DNA from: Flaviflagellibacter sp963786225
GTDB lineage: Bacteria > Pseudomonadota > Alphaproteobacteria > Rhizobiales > Methylopilaceae
DNA: 64,000 bases
Assembly (NCBI GenBank): GCA_963786225.1
Contig: CAWAYQ010000016.1
Span: 1 to 64,000, forward strand
Direction of reading: 5' to 3'
A program made the position numbers and the translations under genes. Position 1 is the stretch's first letter. Each line of letters begins with the position of its first letter. Below the pieces are notes generated by a model. The model was not told the DNA's origin. It saw nothing but the letters and a program-made list of their open reading frames with translations, and did not search any database. This document shows positions 1 through 9,841 of the stretch, piece after piece.

Positions 1-261
1 TCATGTGACTGTCACGTCGAACAATTTGCGCTCGTCAGTGAAAATTTCCGCTCCGAGAGTTGGAAACCGGACGGACGCTTCGACTTTAGTCGACATAGTC
101 GGGTCGGGAGGTGCGATGCGGTCATCCGACGGCAGCACCCCGTCGGAGCGGGTGAGGGGAATAGTCTTCAAACTCTGCTTCTGCGCTGCGACGTGTGCAT
201 CGACCATGCGCGCGGACACAGGCCCTGTCGTTGTGTTCTAAGAAAAAGAAGGGTGACTGTA

Positions 262-563
262 GTGAGTGATGTGAACACCAAAGCGACGACTGCGAATGGC
301 GGTGATGAGAAGAAAGGCTTCGAGCTGCCGCTGTTCGGATTGCTGAAGATGGCTGCGCCCGGAGCTTTCGCGACATCGCCGAGCCGGGCGTCGCGCAGGT
401 CAAGGGAAACTACGAGAGAATGAAGGCGGTCTCTGAAGAAATGGCCGATGCGCTTCGACAGACCTGCTCTACCAATGCAAAGGCCGCCACGGACTATGGG
501 GTCAAGGTCATCGATATCTCCACCGTCAACACGACCTCCGCGACAATCTTTGAGCAAAGGTGA
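262..563 (+). pseudogene. Phasin family protein, frameshifted
   Basis: Phasins coat polyhydroxyalkanoate granules. From the GTG at 262 the reading frame gives a short N-terminus ending in GLLKMAAPGAF. At about 370 the match moves to the next frame, which reads FRDIAEPGVAQVKGNYERMK and later YGVKVIDI before a TGA at 561-563. This spacing of FRDIAE, Q.K..YE.MK and YG.KV is typical of the phasin_2 family. About 100 residues remain, somewhat less than usual, so the C-terminal part of the domain may also be lost. The single frameshift is seen directly; the family is recognised from motifs only. Codon use matches the high-GC surroundings. Confidence 0.6.
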
Positions 564-762
564 ATTTTTTTGCGGAGAGAGGGATTGCCTTCGGGTTAGG
601 CAGCGCGCCCCGAAAACGAGCAATTTCCTTCAAAATGAGTGACTTTCAGCGGGTGGGCGTTTTCCGAACAGTTGCATTTGGCTGCCTTCGTGCACCATAT
701 ATTCCAATACGAAGGGCGTGGCTGGATCCCATGCCCGCGAGATTCTATAAGGGCTGTTTTGA

Positions 763-1543
763 ATGCAAATCGACCATGTAAACGGGGCGCGCACCCTGAT
801 TGCGATGCTCACACCGTCCTCAAACACAGTGGTCGAGCCGTATACGTGCAAGATGGCGATGCCGCTCTTCCCGGATGTCAGCGTGCATTTCGGACGGTTT
901 CGCGTAACGAAGATCGCGCTCGACGATTTATCAGAACGGCCAATTCGCGATCGACCCAATTCTTGAGGCGGCTGACCTCTTGGCCGACGCGAAGCCGGAT
1001 GTCATCGCCTGGAACGGCACATCCGCCAGCTGGCTCGGTTTTCAGACCGACGAGCACCTCTGTGCCGCGATTCAGGCCGAACGGGAATCCGCGCGACGAG
1101 TGCGATTCTCAGTCTCAACCGGCTGCTCCGCGAGCAACAGGTATCCCGCCTTGGGCTGGTCACGCCCTACACCGCCGATGTACAGGCGAAGATCATTGAG
1201 AACTACGCGTCCATCGGCATCGAAACCGTGGCCGAGCGCCATAGCGGTCTTTCGGACAATTTCTCGTTCTCCGAAGTGTCTGAAGACGCCATTGAGCGAA
1301 TGTGCGAGGACGTGGCGAAGGCGAAGCCGGATGCGATCGCCATCGTTTGCACTAATATGCGGGGCCCGCTCGTGGCTGCGAAGCTTGAGTCGCGGCTTGG
1401 CATCCCCGTACTCAATATTCGTTGCGTTCACACTCTGGGGATGCCTGAGGGAAACCGGCGTGCCCATGCATGCGCTCAGGGAGCATGGGAGCATGTTCTC
1501 ATTGGATGCAGCGCGCGCGGTTCCGGATGCCGTGGAGGGATGA
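763..1543 (+). pseudogene. Asp/Glu racemase superfamily protein (maleate isomerase-like), three frameshifts
   Basis: The N-terminus from ATG 763 reads GARTLIAMLTPSSNTVVEP, the usual opening of maleate cis-trans isomerases and arylmalonate decarboxylases. The match then moves frame near 945 (DVIAWNGTSASWLG), near 1082 (RLGLVTPYTADVQAKIIENY, then AIVCTNMRGPLVAAKLE) and near 1425 (FTLWGCLRETGV) before stopping at 1543. The active-site region IVCTNMRG with its Cys is present. Members use two cysteines; the first lies in WNGTSASWLG, where a Cys is often replaced, so the exact activity cannot be set. The gene sits 5 bp before a GntR regulator. All parts are conserved at protein level, so the breaks are recent or are sequence errors. 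Confidence 0.65.
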
Positions 1544-1547
1544 TCTG

Positions 1548-2306
1548 ATGTCGGAGGTCGGGATGCTGGAAAATGTGGCCGATCCGCCCGACCCCGTCGC
1601 CGGCGGGGTTTCGGAACCATCCACCTTGCACGAAACCGTCGTTGCGCAGTTGCGGATGTTTTTGCTCGCGGGGGAGTTGCCGAGCGGCAGCCGCATCCCC
1701 GAAGCGGTGCTGTGCCGCCGTCTCGGTGTTTCGCGCACACCCCTTCGCGAAGCGCTCAAGGTGCTCGCGGCGGAAGGATTTGTGACGCTGCGGCCAAATC
1801 GCGGCGCCATCGTCGCGCCGGTCGATCCGGGATTCGTTGGCCCGCTGTTCGAAGTGAAGGGCGCGCTCGAGCGCCTGATCGGCCTGTGCGCAGCGGAGCG
1901 CGCCACCGACGCCGACATCAGCGACCTCGAAGCCTTGCACGAGGCGCTTCGCATCGCGCTGTCTCAGGACGAGCGGGCCGAATACACGCGTATCAACTAC
2001 GCCTTCCATCAGAGGCTGGCGCAGGCCACCCAGAATCCGGTTCTCGTGCAGAGCTATGAGTCCCTGCAGCAGCAAATCTGGCGCTACCGGTTTGCCGTCA
2101 ACGAGCTCCCGGAGCGGCTCGAAGGCTCGTTTCTGGAACACGAAAAGATCGTCGTCGCGTTGCGCGCGCGGGCGCGCCTCGATCTCGCGGAGCGCCTTGA
2201 GGAACACAACAAGCTGACAGGGGAGGCGATGGCGCGGGCGCTCGCAGCCGCCCCGTCGAGCAGTGAGCAGCCCGTCGGCCGTCGGAGAAGGAAAAGTCAT
2301 GAGTGA
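1548..2306 (+). CDS. GntR family transcriptional regulator (FadR/FCD type)
   Basis: This 252-residue protein begins at ATG 1548 behind a GTGGAGGG ribosome site at about 1532-1539. Residues about 25-90 form the winged helix-turn-helix (LHETVVAQLRMFLLAGELPSG, then CRRLGVSRTPLREALKVLAAEGFV). The C-terminal half is an all-helical FCD ligand domain (INYAFHQRLAQATQNPVL) with the His residues that usually bind a metal. It is one of the few unbroken genes in this stretch. Its 3' end overlaps the hydantoinase start by 8 bp, so it probably controls this catabolic cluster in response to an acid substrate. The ligand cannot be read from sequence. Confidence 0.9.
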   Translation: MSEVGMLENVADPPDPVAGGVSEPSTLHETVVAQLRMFLLAGELPSGSRIPEAVLCRRLGVSRTPLREALKVLAAEGFVTLRPNRGAIVAPVDPGFVGPLFEVKGALERLIGLCAAERATDADISDLEALHEALRIALSQDERAEYTRINYAFHQRLAQATQNPVLVQSYESLQQQIWRYRFAVNELPERLEGSFLEHEKIVVALRARARLDLAERLEEHNKLTGEAMARALAAAPSSSEQPVGRRRRKSHE

Positions 2307-3704
2307 TTTCGATATCATCGTCCGCGGCGGCCGCATTTCGACGGCGGCGGATACGTTCACGTGCGATATCGGCATTCGCGATGGACGCATCGCAGCTCTG
2401 GGCCACGACCTCGGCGAGGCTGCCGAACTGATCGACGCTACAGGCAAGTGGGTGCTGCCAGGTGGCATCGACAGCCATGTACATATATCCCAGCCGTCCG
2501 GCGACGGCATCGTCATGTCCGACGATTTCGAGAGCGCCACGCGTTCCGCTGCCTTCGGCGGCAATACCACCGTCCTGCCGTTCTGCATGCAGGAGAAGGG
2601 CCACTCACTTCGCGAGGCGGTAAAGGCCTATCACGCCAAGGCGGACGGCGAGTGCTATGTCGACGTCTCGTTCCATCTGATCATCTCGGATCCGACCGAG
2701 CAGGTCATCGGCCAGGAACTGCCTGCGCTCGTGCGGGATGGATACTCGTCCTTCAAAATCTTCATGACCTACGAGGGGCTGGCGCTCAGCGATCTCGATA
2801 TCCTGCGTGTCATGGCGGTGGCCCGCGAGACGCGCGCGCTCGTCATGGTCCATGCGGAGAATGACGGCGTCATCCGCTATCTGACGGACACGTTCGAACG
2901 GTCCGGAAAGACCGCGCCGAAATATCATGCCAACGTCGCGTCCCATGATCGCGGAGCGCGAAGCCACCTATCGTGCCATCTCGCTCGCTGAACTGTCGGA
3001 CGTGCCGCTGATGATCGTGCACGTTTCCAACCGCGGGGCGATGGAGGAGATTCGCCGCGCGCAGCAGAAGGGGCTCAAGATCCTCGGCGAAACGTGTCCA
3101 CAATATCTGACGCTTACTGCGCAGGACCTCGACGGCTTGAATATGGAGGGAGCGAAGTATGTATGCTCTCCGCCGCCACGCGACGCGGAAAGCCAGGTCG
3201 CTTGCTGGGAGGGGCTCCAGCAGGGCGTCTTCTCCGTCTTCTCCTCCGATCACTGCCCGTTCCGTTACGACGATCCGCAAGGCAAGCTGACCCCGAAAGG
3301 CCGCACCTCCTTCCGCTGGGTACCGAACGGCATTCCGGGCGTCGGAGCCCGGCTGCCGATCCTGTTCTCCGAAGGGGTCGTCAAAGGGCGTATCGACATC
3401 AACAGGTTCGTTGCGCTCACTTCCACGAACCACGCCAAGATCTACGGCCTGTATCCTCGCAAAGGTACGATAGCGATCGGCGCGGACGCCGACATCGCCA
3501 TCTGGGATCCGGAGATCAAGCAGACGCTGACCCACGCCCTGCTGAAGGACGGTTCGGACTATACACCTTACGAGGGCATGGAGAGTGACGGGATGGCCGG
3601 TCCTGACGATGGTGCGGGGCAAGGTAGTTGTACGCGATGGAACTCTCGAGGGACGCAAAGGGCACGGAACGCATCTGGCACGTGATGTGAGCGCGTATGC
3701 GTAG
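2299..3704 (+). pseudogene. Dihydropyrimidinase / D-hydantoinase, two frameshifts
   Basis: Cyclic amidohydrolases of this family open dihydropyrimidine or hydantoin rings at a two-metal centre. The first part from ATG 2299 contains the metal motif GGIDSHVH, the carbamylated lysine motif SSFKIFMTYEGLAL and the ligand segment VMVHAEN. Near 2935 the match moves frame to AEREATYRAI, LMIVHVSN and SVFSSDHCPF. Near 3590 it moves again to VTGWPVLTMVRGKVVVRDG, stopping at 3702-3704. Combined length of about 465 residues is normal for the family. The catalytic residues are all present, so this could be a working gene with two base-call errors. The last 8 bp overlap the next gene, which suggests translational coupling. 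Confidence 0.75.
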
Positions 3705-4572
3705 CCGACAGGAGGTATTGTTCGATCTTCCTGGGCTCAACGGGGTGACGGCGGACGAGTTCGTCGCCCGGCTCGGCGAAGTGTTCGAGCACGCGCCCTG
3801 GATCGCGGCTGGCGCCGAGCGGCGGCGGCCGTTCGCGAGCGTAACCGCGCTGCACGCCGCCATGCTGAACGAGCTGCACGCTCGACCCCAGGCAGAGGTG
3901 CTCACCTTCCTGCGCGGCCATCCTTCTCTGTCACCGCGCTCCATGCGTTCGCCGGGGCTGACGCCGGAGTCCATGGCCGAGCAGACATCGGCCGGGATCG
4001 CCGAACTGGATGCCGGAAGGGTGCAGCGTCTGGAGGCGTTGAACGCCGCGTATGAGGCGCGCTTTGCATATCCCTTCATCATTGCGGCGCGGGATGCATC
4101 GATTTCGACAATCCTCGGCGCGCTTGAGCGGCGTCTGCATGCATCGCCCGAACAGGAATTCGCAGAAGCCTTGAGGGAGATTGCTGCCATCACTTGGATG
4201 CGGCTCATCGGCATTGTAAAGACGGCAGATACGGGGCGCCTGACCCTGCTGTTCAGGGACGCTGCAGCAGATCGGCCCGCGTCGTTCCTCTCCGGCGGGC
4301 TTTGGCATGAGGGCACCGAGGTCTGTGACTTCGAGGCCGATGATCAGGGAGTTGTTGTCGGGGAAGAGCTTCTGGCAGGACGCCATGAACTGCGCCTCGA
4401 TACCTCTGCCTATTTTGCCAGAGCCGGATATCCGACGCTCGACCGCGCCGGATTGCCCGTCGTCAACTTCTCTTTCCGGATATGGAACCCGGAAGAGCCG
4501 CAGACTCTCGAAATCGAGATTTGGCCCACGGCATACGGATTTCGATGGGTTCAGCCCGCGCTTGGATATTAA
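3697..4572 (+). CDS. OHCU decarboxylase (UraD) fused to a transthyretin-like (HiuH-type) domain
   Basis: A 291-residue protein with two domains of the uric acid to allantoin route. Residues about 1-170 match 2-oxo-4-hydroxy-4-carboxy-5-ureidoimidazoline decarboxylase: EHAPW, the catalytic-His segment GHPSL, LTPESMAEQTSAG and the PFII segment near LNAAYEARFAYPF. Residues about 180-291 follow the 5-hydroxyisourate hydrolase fold (GRLTLLFRD, LLAGRHELRLDTSAYF, FRIWNPEE). The usual first His of the HiuH site is missing (TLLFRD) and the C-terminal YRGS signature is replaced by an unrelated ending. The second domain is therefore probably not a normal hydrolase. The domain order is that of plant allantoin synthase. 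The gene is intact and its ATG overlaps the hydantoinase stop. Confidence 0.8.
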   Translation: MRSRQEVLFDLPGLNGVTADEFVARLGEVFEHAPWIAAGAERRRPFASVTALHAAMLNELHARPQAEVLTFLRGHPSLSPRSMRSPGLTPESMAEQTSAGIAELDAGRVQRLEALNAAYEARFAYPFIIAARDASISTILGALERRLHASPEQEFAEALREIAAITWMRLIGIVKTADTGRLTLLFRDAAADRPASFLSGGLWHEGTEVCDFEADDQGVVVGEELLAGRHELRLDTSAYFARAGYPTLDRAGLPVVNFSFRIWNPEEPQTLEIEIWPTAYGFRWVQPALGY

Positions 4573-4623
4573 CATATAACGGACCTGGTCGGGATCGTTG
4601 GTTGCCGGCCATGCCTCCGCACG

Positions 4624-4998
4624 GTGGAGCTGGCTGGCGGTGCGGGCTTCTACCGCCGCACGGCCCGAAGCAGAGCCGGCGGCCCGACCGCAGTCGAGCA
4701 TCCCGGTCCGTACGCGATCGCGGCACGCGATGACTCGGCGATCGAGGCTGTCTTTGCGCGGTCACGGCCTCACGCGCGTGATCTCATACCAGATCGCGCC
4801 GCACCTCGCCGAGGGCGCGCTCAAGACGGTGCTGACCTCGTTCGAGCCGTCGCCCATGCCCATTCACGTCCTTCACACGGCGGGCGCCGGGTTACCGCCA
4901 AGGTCCGGTCCTTCGTCGATCTCGCGGTGGAGCGGCTCAGGCAAAACTCAGTTCAACGCGGCGAAGAAGTGCGCGGCGAAGCTGGAGGTCGAGGGTAA
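4624..4998 (+). pseudogene. LysR family regulator, C-terminal remnant
   Basis: Only the end of the effector-binding domain is left. In one frame the sequence reads DDSAIEAVFA, in the next GHGLTRVISYQIAPHLAEGA and FEPSPMPIHVLH, and then the first again with VTAKVRSFVDLAVERLRQ. That is the standard end of LysR regulators, with two frame changes near 4760 and 4885. There is no DNA-binding domain and no start. The piece follows the UraD fusion gene directly and is probably the residue of a deletion between catabolic units. Confidence 0.55.
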
Positions 4999-5349
4999 AT
5001 TGATGGCTGCGCGGGAGGTCCGGCGCTGCAGCTACCAGCCAGCATTCCTTAGGCCCGCTCAGGCAGGGAGCTACGTCAGCGAGAATGGGAACGAGCGATG
5101 CTGGACCCGCAATTCGGACATGCCTGGTGAGAGCGGCGATCGCTCGGCGCTCCTGTGGCGGCTGCGGTATTGACATGCGGTACTTCCTGCATAACAAGAG
5201 CCAGGTCGGCGTTCGCGAGATCGTTGATTTTGCTGAGGAATTCGGTGTCCGGCGTCGCCTCCCCTAGGGGTGCGCCAATTGTTTTCTTAAACGAAAACAA
5301 CTAGTTATTCGGGGTTTCTTCCCCAACGCTCCGGGTCATCAGGGCGCTG
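4999..5349. other. No gene assigned
   Basis: No open frame here resembles a family I know. A minus-strand reading from 5300 to 5076 (74 codons, starting MFSFKKTIGAP) and a short plus-strand reading from 5175 both have plausible composition, but neither has a clear ribosome site or a recognisable match. The stretch separates the LysR remnant from the downstream end of the intact LysR gene, so it may hold further debris. Confidence 0.3.
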
Positions 5350-6360
5350 CTAGGTCGTTCTGCTGCCGATACGGATCGATTTCCCGTCCTTGGCCTTTTC
5401 GAAGACCAACCAGGGAAGGGCGTTCAAGATTTCCGGGACATAAAGATCCTGCAATAATTTCACGGACACCCGCCCAATTTGCTCCGCAACAGTTTCGTTT
5501 TCGCCTGGCCGAACGGCGACTGCGACAGTTCGTGAAAATGACGGACCCGGAAACGGCAGGAGCTTCACTTTATTGAGAACGGGGTTCATCTCGAAAATCG
5601 ATAGGGGCGTCATGATCGCCCAGCCAAGCTCCGCCGCCACCATTCCGAGAATGGTGCGCGCGGAATCGAACTCGAACTGCCGGCTGAGGTCGATCCTGAG
5701 ACGCCCCAGTTGCCGTTCGATGTCCGTGCCGGTTTGGGACCGGGCATTCCAACGAATGAGCGGCATCGTGGACGCGAGGTGGGCGAGACTGATGTTCTTG
5801 GCGTTGAGCGATGCTGGCACGACCAGCAGATAAGGCTCCGTCAGAATTGGGATTCTGCGGATCTCGCCGATGTCATCCAACGGGTCGTTCGTGATGATAA
5901 GGTCGAGGCTGCGGTCTATCAGGCCGGCACGCAGCGTGCGCGCGAGCCCGGACGATATCGACAGGTAATGGACCGTCGGTGTCAGCCGTTTCATCATTGC
6001 CGGCACGAACGGGTCCGACAGGGAATCGACGAGGCCGATCCTGAGCCGCAGGGCGCGGCCCTCTCCGAACTGGCGAATGGTCAACGCGATCTGTTTCGCG
6101 TCCTGCAGAACCTGACCTGCGGTGCGCGACAGCCATTCGCCGGCGGCTGTCAGGTTCAGCGGGCGGGAACCCCTATCGACCAGGGGGACGCCCAATACAT
6201 CCTCCAGATGCCGGACGGCCTGCGACACGGCGGGCTGTGTCATGCCAAGCCTCTGGGCCGCCAGCGTCATGCTGCGGAGTTCGCAAACGTGCGTGAAGAT
6301 TTCGAGCGTCCGTAAGTCGTATCCGGAAGAGGGCTTCATGTCTGCCGATCTCGGCTTCAT
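5350..6360 (-). CDS. LysR family transcriptional regulator
   Basis: A full-length, 336-residue LysR protein. The N-terminal helix-turn-helix is clear (EIFTHVCELRSMTLAAQRLG followed by MTQPAVSQAVRHLEDVLGVP), then a linker and a periplasmic-binding-like effector domain (RLRIGLVDSLSDPFVPAM, SLDLIITNDPL). A second possible start, Met-8 at 6339, would still leave the whole DNA-binding domain. It is divergent from the ABC transporter that starts at 6673, so it most likely controls that transporter and its own gene from the shared 312-bp spacer. It is unbroken, unlike the genes that follow. Confidence 0.9.
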   Translation of the reverse strand: MKPRSADMKPSSGYDLRTLEIFTHVCELRSMTLAAQRLGMTQPAVSQAVRHLEDVLGVPLVDRGSRPLNLTAAGEWLSRTAGQVLQDAKQIALTIRQFGEGRALRLRIGLVDSLSDPFVPAMMKRLTPTVHYLSISSGLARTLRAGLIDRSLDLIITNDPLDDIGEIRRIPILTEPYLLVVPASLNAKNISLAHLASTMPLIRWNARSQTGTDIERQLGRLRIDLSRQFEFDSARTILGMVAAELGWAIMTPLSIFEMNPVLNKVKLLPFPGPSFSRTVAVAVRPGENETVAEQIGRVSVKLLQDLYVPEILNALPWLVFEKAKDGKSIRIGSRTT

Positions 6361-6672
6361 CGCGAGTTACGAAGACGTCATAACATAAGTACAATCAATG
6401 TTTGATACAAAGATTTGCTATCCTCAGCCTGCATATTAATGCGGCGGAAAGCGCTTTACCGCGCGGCAGCCCTCCGAGTTCGCGCCAAGATAAATTAGAC
6501 GTCCTAGCCTGTTAGCGCTGTTCAGAAAGTGAGCAGGACCCGAGCTCGCGGGCGCTTGATCGGTGTCTATCGAGCGCGAGAAGCCTCGGGTGCCAAAGCT
6601 CGACGCCCCTTGCCGACAAAATCGAAATCTCTAATGCTGCGGGGCTTGATGATCAGCCCCGGCAGGAGAGAC
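6361..6672. promoter_or_regulatory. Divergent promoter region between LysR gene and ABC transporter
   Basis: This 312-bp spacer separates two divergent genes and starts with an AT-richer stretch (6370-6440), as expected for promoters and a LysR binding site. I see no unambiguous T-N11-A palindrome. A second in-frame upstream start for the ATPase exists at 6529, but the region before 6673 does not look like ATPase sequence. The GGAGAG at about 6664-6669 serves the ATG at 6673. Confidence 0.45.
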
Positions 6673-7449
6673 ATGCCAGCCTCAACTCCGATGATAAGAG
6701 TTCGAAACCTCTGCAAGTCATTCGGACCCTTACAAGTCCTGAAAGACATTTCACTCGATGTCGAGCAGGGCACCGTGACGACGCTTCTCGGCGCCAGCGG
6801 ATCGGGGAAGAGCACTTTCCTGCGCTGCCTGAACCACCTCGAAAAGCCGACGTCGGGCGATATCCAGATAGACGGCGAGCCTATCGGGAGCATTCTTACC
6901 GCGGATGGCCGGCGTCAGGCGGATACAGCCGGCAACATCGCCCGCATGCGGGCAAAGCTTGGAATGGTTTTCCAGCAGTTCAATCTGTGGCCGCACATGA
7001 CGGCCCTGGCCAATGTGATCGAAGCGCCCATGCGGGTGCGGGGCCTGCCGCGCGATGAGGCGGTCGAACTGGGCCGCGCATTTCTCGCGAAGGTGAACCT
7101 GCTCGACAAGGAAGAGGCTTATCCCGCCCGCCTGTCCGGAGGCCAGCAACAGCGTGTCGCAATCGCACGTGCGCTTGCCATGCAGCCCAAGGTCATGCTG
7201 TTCGACGAAGCCACTTCGGCCCTCGATCCGGAACTCACGGTCGAGGTGCTTGAAGTGATGCGCGCAATCGCCTCCGAAGGCACAACGATGGTCGTCGTTA
7301 CGCACGAGATGCGGTTTGCGCGTGACGTCTCGGACCGCGTCCTGTTTTTGCACGAAGGGGTGCATTGAAGAGGACGGCCCGCCGAACAGATCTTCGGCAA
7401 TGCCAAGAGCGAGCGCTGCCGCCGCTTCGTCTCCACCGTGCTGAACTGA
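6673..7449 (+). pseudogene. Polar amino acid ABC transporter ATP-binding protein, C-terminal frameshifts
   Basis: ATPase of the GlnQ/HisP group. It carries Walker A (LLGASGSGKSTFLRCLNHLE), Q-loop (MVFQQFNLWPHMTALANV), signature (RLSGGQQQRVAIARALAM), Walker B (VMLFDEATSALDPEL) and H-loop (VVVTHEM). After VLFLHEG, at about 7355, a GGGG run breaks the frame; the family ending (IEEDGPPEQIFGNAKSERCR) continues in the other frames with a further one-base loss near 7385, stopping at 7449. Only the last 30 residues are affected and all catalytic motifs are intact, so a functional gene with two indel errors is quite possible. The permease follows after 4 bp. Confidence 0.8.
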
Positions 7450-7453
7450 TCCA

Positions 7454-8164
7454 ATGCTCGAGCGGCTGAGGAATTCTCTTGACCCTGCCCTGTTCTGGGA
7501 ATACCGGCACACGCTTATTGCCGGCTTCAGCCAGAACATCTCGATCTTCCTGACCAGCGCGGTTCTGGCGACGGCTCTTGCTTTCTTCATCGGCTCGGCG
7601 CGCCTCAGCAACAAGCCGGGTCGTCCGCTGGACCGCGGTCGGCTACGCCGAGTTCTTCCGCAATACGCCCGAATATATCCTGCTCGTTTGGGTCTATACA
7701 TTCTGCCGATCCTGATCACGGGGCTGCTCAAGACCCGGTTCGATTTCAGCCCGTATATGGCCGCCGTTCTTGCGCTCGGCGTGGCCTATAGCGGCTTCAT
7801 GTCGGAGACCGTGCGGGCCGGACTACTGTCCGTCCCGAAAGGGCACATCGAAGCAGCGATGTCGCTCGGTCTTTCGCGGCGGCACATCACTTGGCGCGTT
7901 GTGGCACCGCAGGCGGTGCGTCGCATGTTGCCGGACGCGCTGAACCAGTACGTGTCGTTGTTCAAGGCGACGTCCATCGTCTCGCTCATCGCGGTCGAAG
8001 ACATCATGTACCGCGTGTCGATGGTGAACATCGAGCAGATGCGGCCTCTGCCTCTCTATACCGGCGCCGCGTTGCTCTACTGCGTCATCATCATCGCTGC
8101 ATCCCAGGCCATTCAGCGCCTTACCGACGGCTGGCGCCGTCGTGGGCTGGGCGTGACGCCATGA
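7454..8164 (+). pseudogene. Polar amino acid ABC transporter permease, two compensating frameshifts
   Basis: A 236-codon frame matching HisM-type permeases, with the inner loop GHIEAAMSLGLSRRHITWRVV that contacts the ATPase. Between about 7618 and 7705 the read frame gives arginine-rich nonsense (PLDRGRLRRVLPQYARIYPA). The next frame over the same bases gives the expected segment (VRWTAVGYAEFFRNTPEYIL). The frame is therefore lost and regained about 85 bp later. The stop overlaps the ATG of the next permease (ATGA), a normal operon arrangement. If translated as given, one transmembrane region would be destroyed. Confidence 0.75.
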
Positions 8165-8934
8165 TCGACAATTTCAACCGCTTCGTTCTCGCCAATGTCG
8201 ACAGCCTGCTTCAGGGGCTGTGGGTCACCGGTCTATGTCTGCTTCTGGGCGCTTTCTGCTGGCGATCGTACTTGGCCTTTGGCGTGCATCGTCCGCCTCT
8301 ACGTCCCGTTCTTCAGATATTTCGCCATCGCCTACATCGAATTCTGCAGAGCCACGCCGATCCTCGTTCAGCTGCTCTGGGTCAACTATGTCTGGCCGGA
8401 CATTTTCGGCTTTCCGAGCACCGTCACCGGCGCCGGCATCATTGCCCTTGCGCTTCAATCTGAGCGGCTATTTCGCCGAGACCTTCCGGTCCGGCATCGA
8501 GGGGCTGCCGAAAGGCCAGATCGAAGCCGCCCTCGCGGTGGGCCTTCGCCCGCGCCAGATCATGGGGCGCATCATGCTGCCGCAGGTCGGGCTGGTGATG
8601 GCCCCGTCCCTGATCAACCAGATCGCAGTCATCATCAAATCATCAACGCTGGTATCAGTAATCGCTATTCCGGATCTGATGTACGAAGCGCTGCAGGATC
8701 GTAAATCAGTGGTTTGAGCCAATAGAGATACTTACATCTGTTGCATTAGTGTATTTCTTTATAATATTCGCAATATCTATCGCTGCTAACAAAATATCCG
8801 ACGCGCTCAACACAAAGATAGGTCTCACCGTATCGCTGAATAGAGTAGGCAAGAAGCTTTCACGATCCACCTCGGGACACGACAGGAGAATCGGCGATGA
8901 CGAAGGACATGAAGGACAGACAGGAAACCTCTGA
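8161..8934 (+). pseudogene. Second polar amino acid ABC transporter permease, multiple frameshifts
   Basis: The protein starts at ATG 8161 (NVDSLLQGLWVTGLCLLLGA) and then runs through the other frames: YIEFCRATPILVQLLWVNYV, then SGYFAETFRSGIEGLPKGQIEAALAVGLRPRQI and the ending VSVIAIPDLMYEALQ. After a stop at 8717 the family match resumes in another frame (VNQWFEPIEILTSVALVYFF) up to about 8870. At least four indels are needed. From about 8635 to 8870 the base composition drops sharply to AT-rich, unlike the rest of the gene. Membrane segments and the loop motif EAALAVGLR identify the family securely. Confidence 0.7.
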
Positions 8935-9837
8935 CCTCAGCAGAAGGTCATTGCTCACCGGAGCGGCCATCGTGGGCGCGGGTGTGGCCCTTGTCGCCGC
9001 GCCCCTGCAGGAAGCCAAGGCGCAGTTGCTCGAAAGCGGCATTCCTTCGGACTCGGTGCTCGCGAAGATCAAGAAGGGCGATCCCCTAAAGGTCGGGTTC
9101 GCGCAGACGCCCCTGTGGTTCTTCAAGGACGCGAAGAGCGGCGAGCTGCGAGGGCATCTACAAGGAACTCGTCGACATGCTCGCTCGTGACCTCGAAATG
9201 ACGGTGGACTGGCAGGAGGTTACCTTTGCCGAACGCTACAGTGGGCCTGCGAAAGGGCGACTTCGACCTGTTCGGATCGTCCGCCGTCTACACGATCCCG
9301 CGCGGCCTCGCCTGCAACTTCGTCGGACCTATTCTGGGCGAAGGGCAGCCATGCCATCAGTGCACAAGGACGATGCCGGAAGTTCAAGACGGTCGAGGAT
9401 CTCAACAGCCCGGACGTGACCTTTTCCGTGAGCGCGGGTCGAGCGAGGAACAGCGTCTGCCGCTGATGTTCCCGAGGCCAAGTTCATCGCCATTGCTGGT
9501 CAGCAGGTCATGGCCGCAGAGCCGGTGCGCACCAAGCGGCGCCACGGCGTACGTCGTGGGCGACAGCGACGCCATCAGCGCTCGTAAAGCGCAATGGGGT
9601 CTGGGCTGATATCGTCGACCAGGACATCCCTTCGACAAGCGTCCCAAACTTGGCGTCGTCCGCCATGGCGATGCCGCGTGGAAGACTTTCTGGATTCCTG
9701 GGCCTCCTACGTCATCGCCAGCGGCGAAGGTAAGGCGGTCTTCGATGGTACTTCTGGCGCGACTCGCCTGAGGCTTCGGGTCGAACCGCGGGGCCCTTCC
9801 ACTCGGCGAGCGGGGCCCGCTCACCTTCATTGCATGA
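8897..9837 (+). pseudogene. ABC transporter substrate-binding protein with Tat-like signal, heavily frameshifted
   Basis: From ATG 8897 the protein opens with a twin-arginine signal (SRRSLLTGAAIVGAGVALVA) and PLKVGFAQTPLWFFKDAKSG, typical of family 3 solute-binding proteins. The match then moves through all three frames: GIYKELVDMLARDLEMTVDW, KGDFDLFGSSAVYTIPRGLA, VVGDSDA and WKTFLDSWASYV, ending at the TGA at 9835-9837. At least six indels are needed. It completes the ATPase-permease-permease set upstream, so the transporter as a whole would import a polar or amino-acid-like compound. As given it cannot make a binding protein. Confidence 0.65.
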
Positions 9838-9841
9838 GGAA

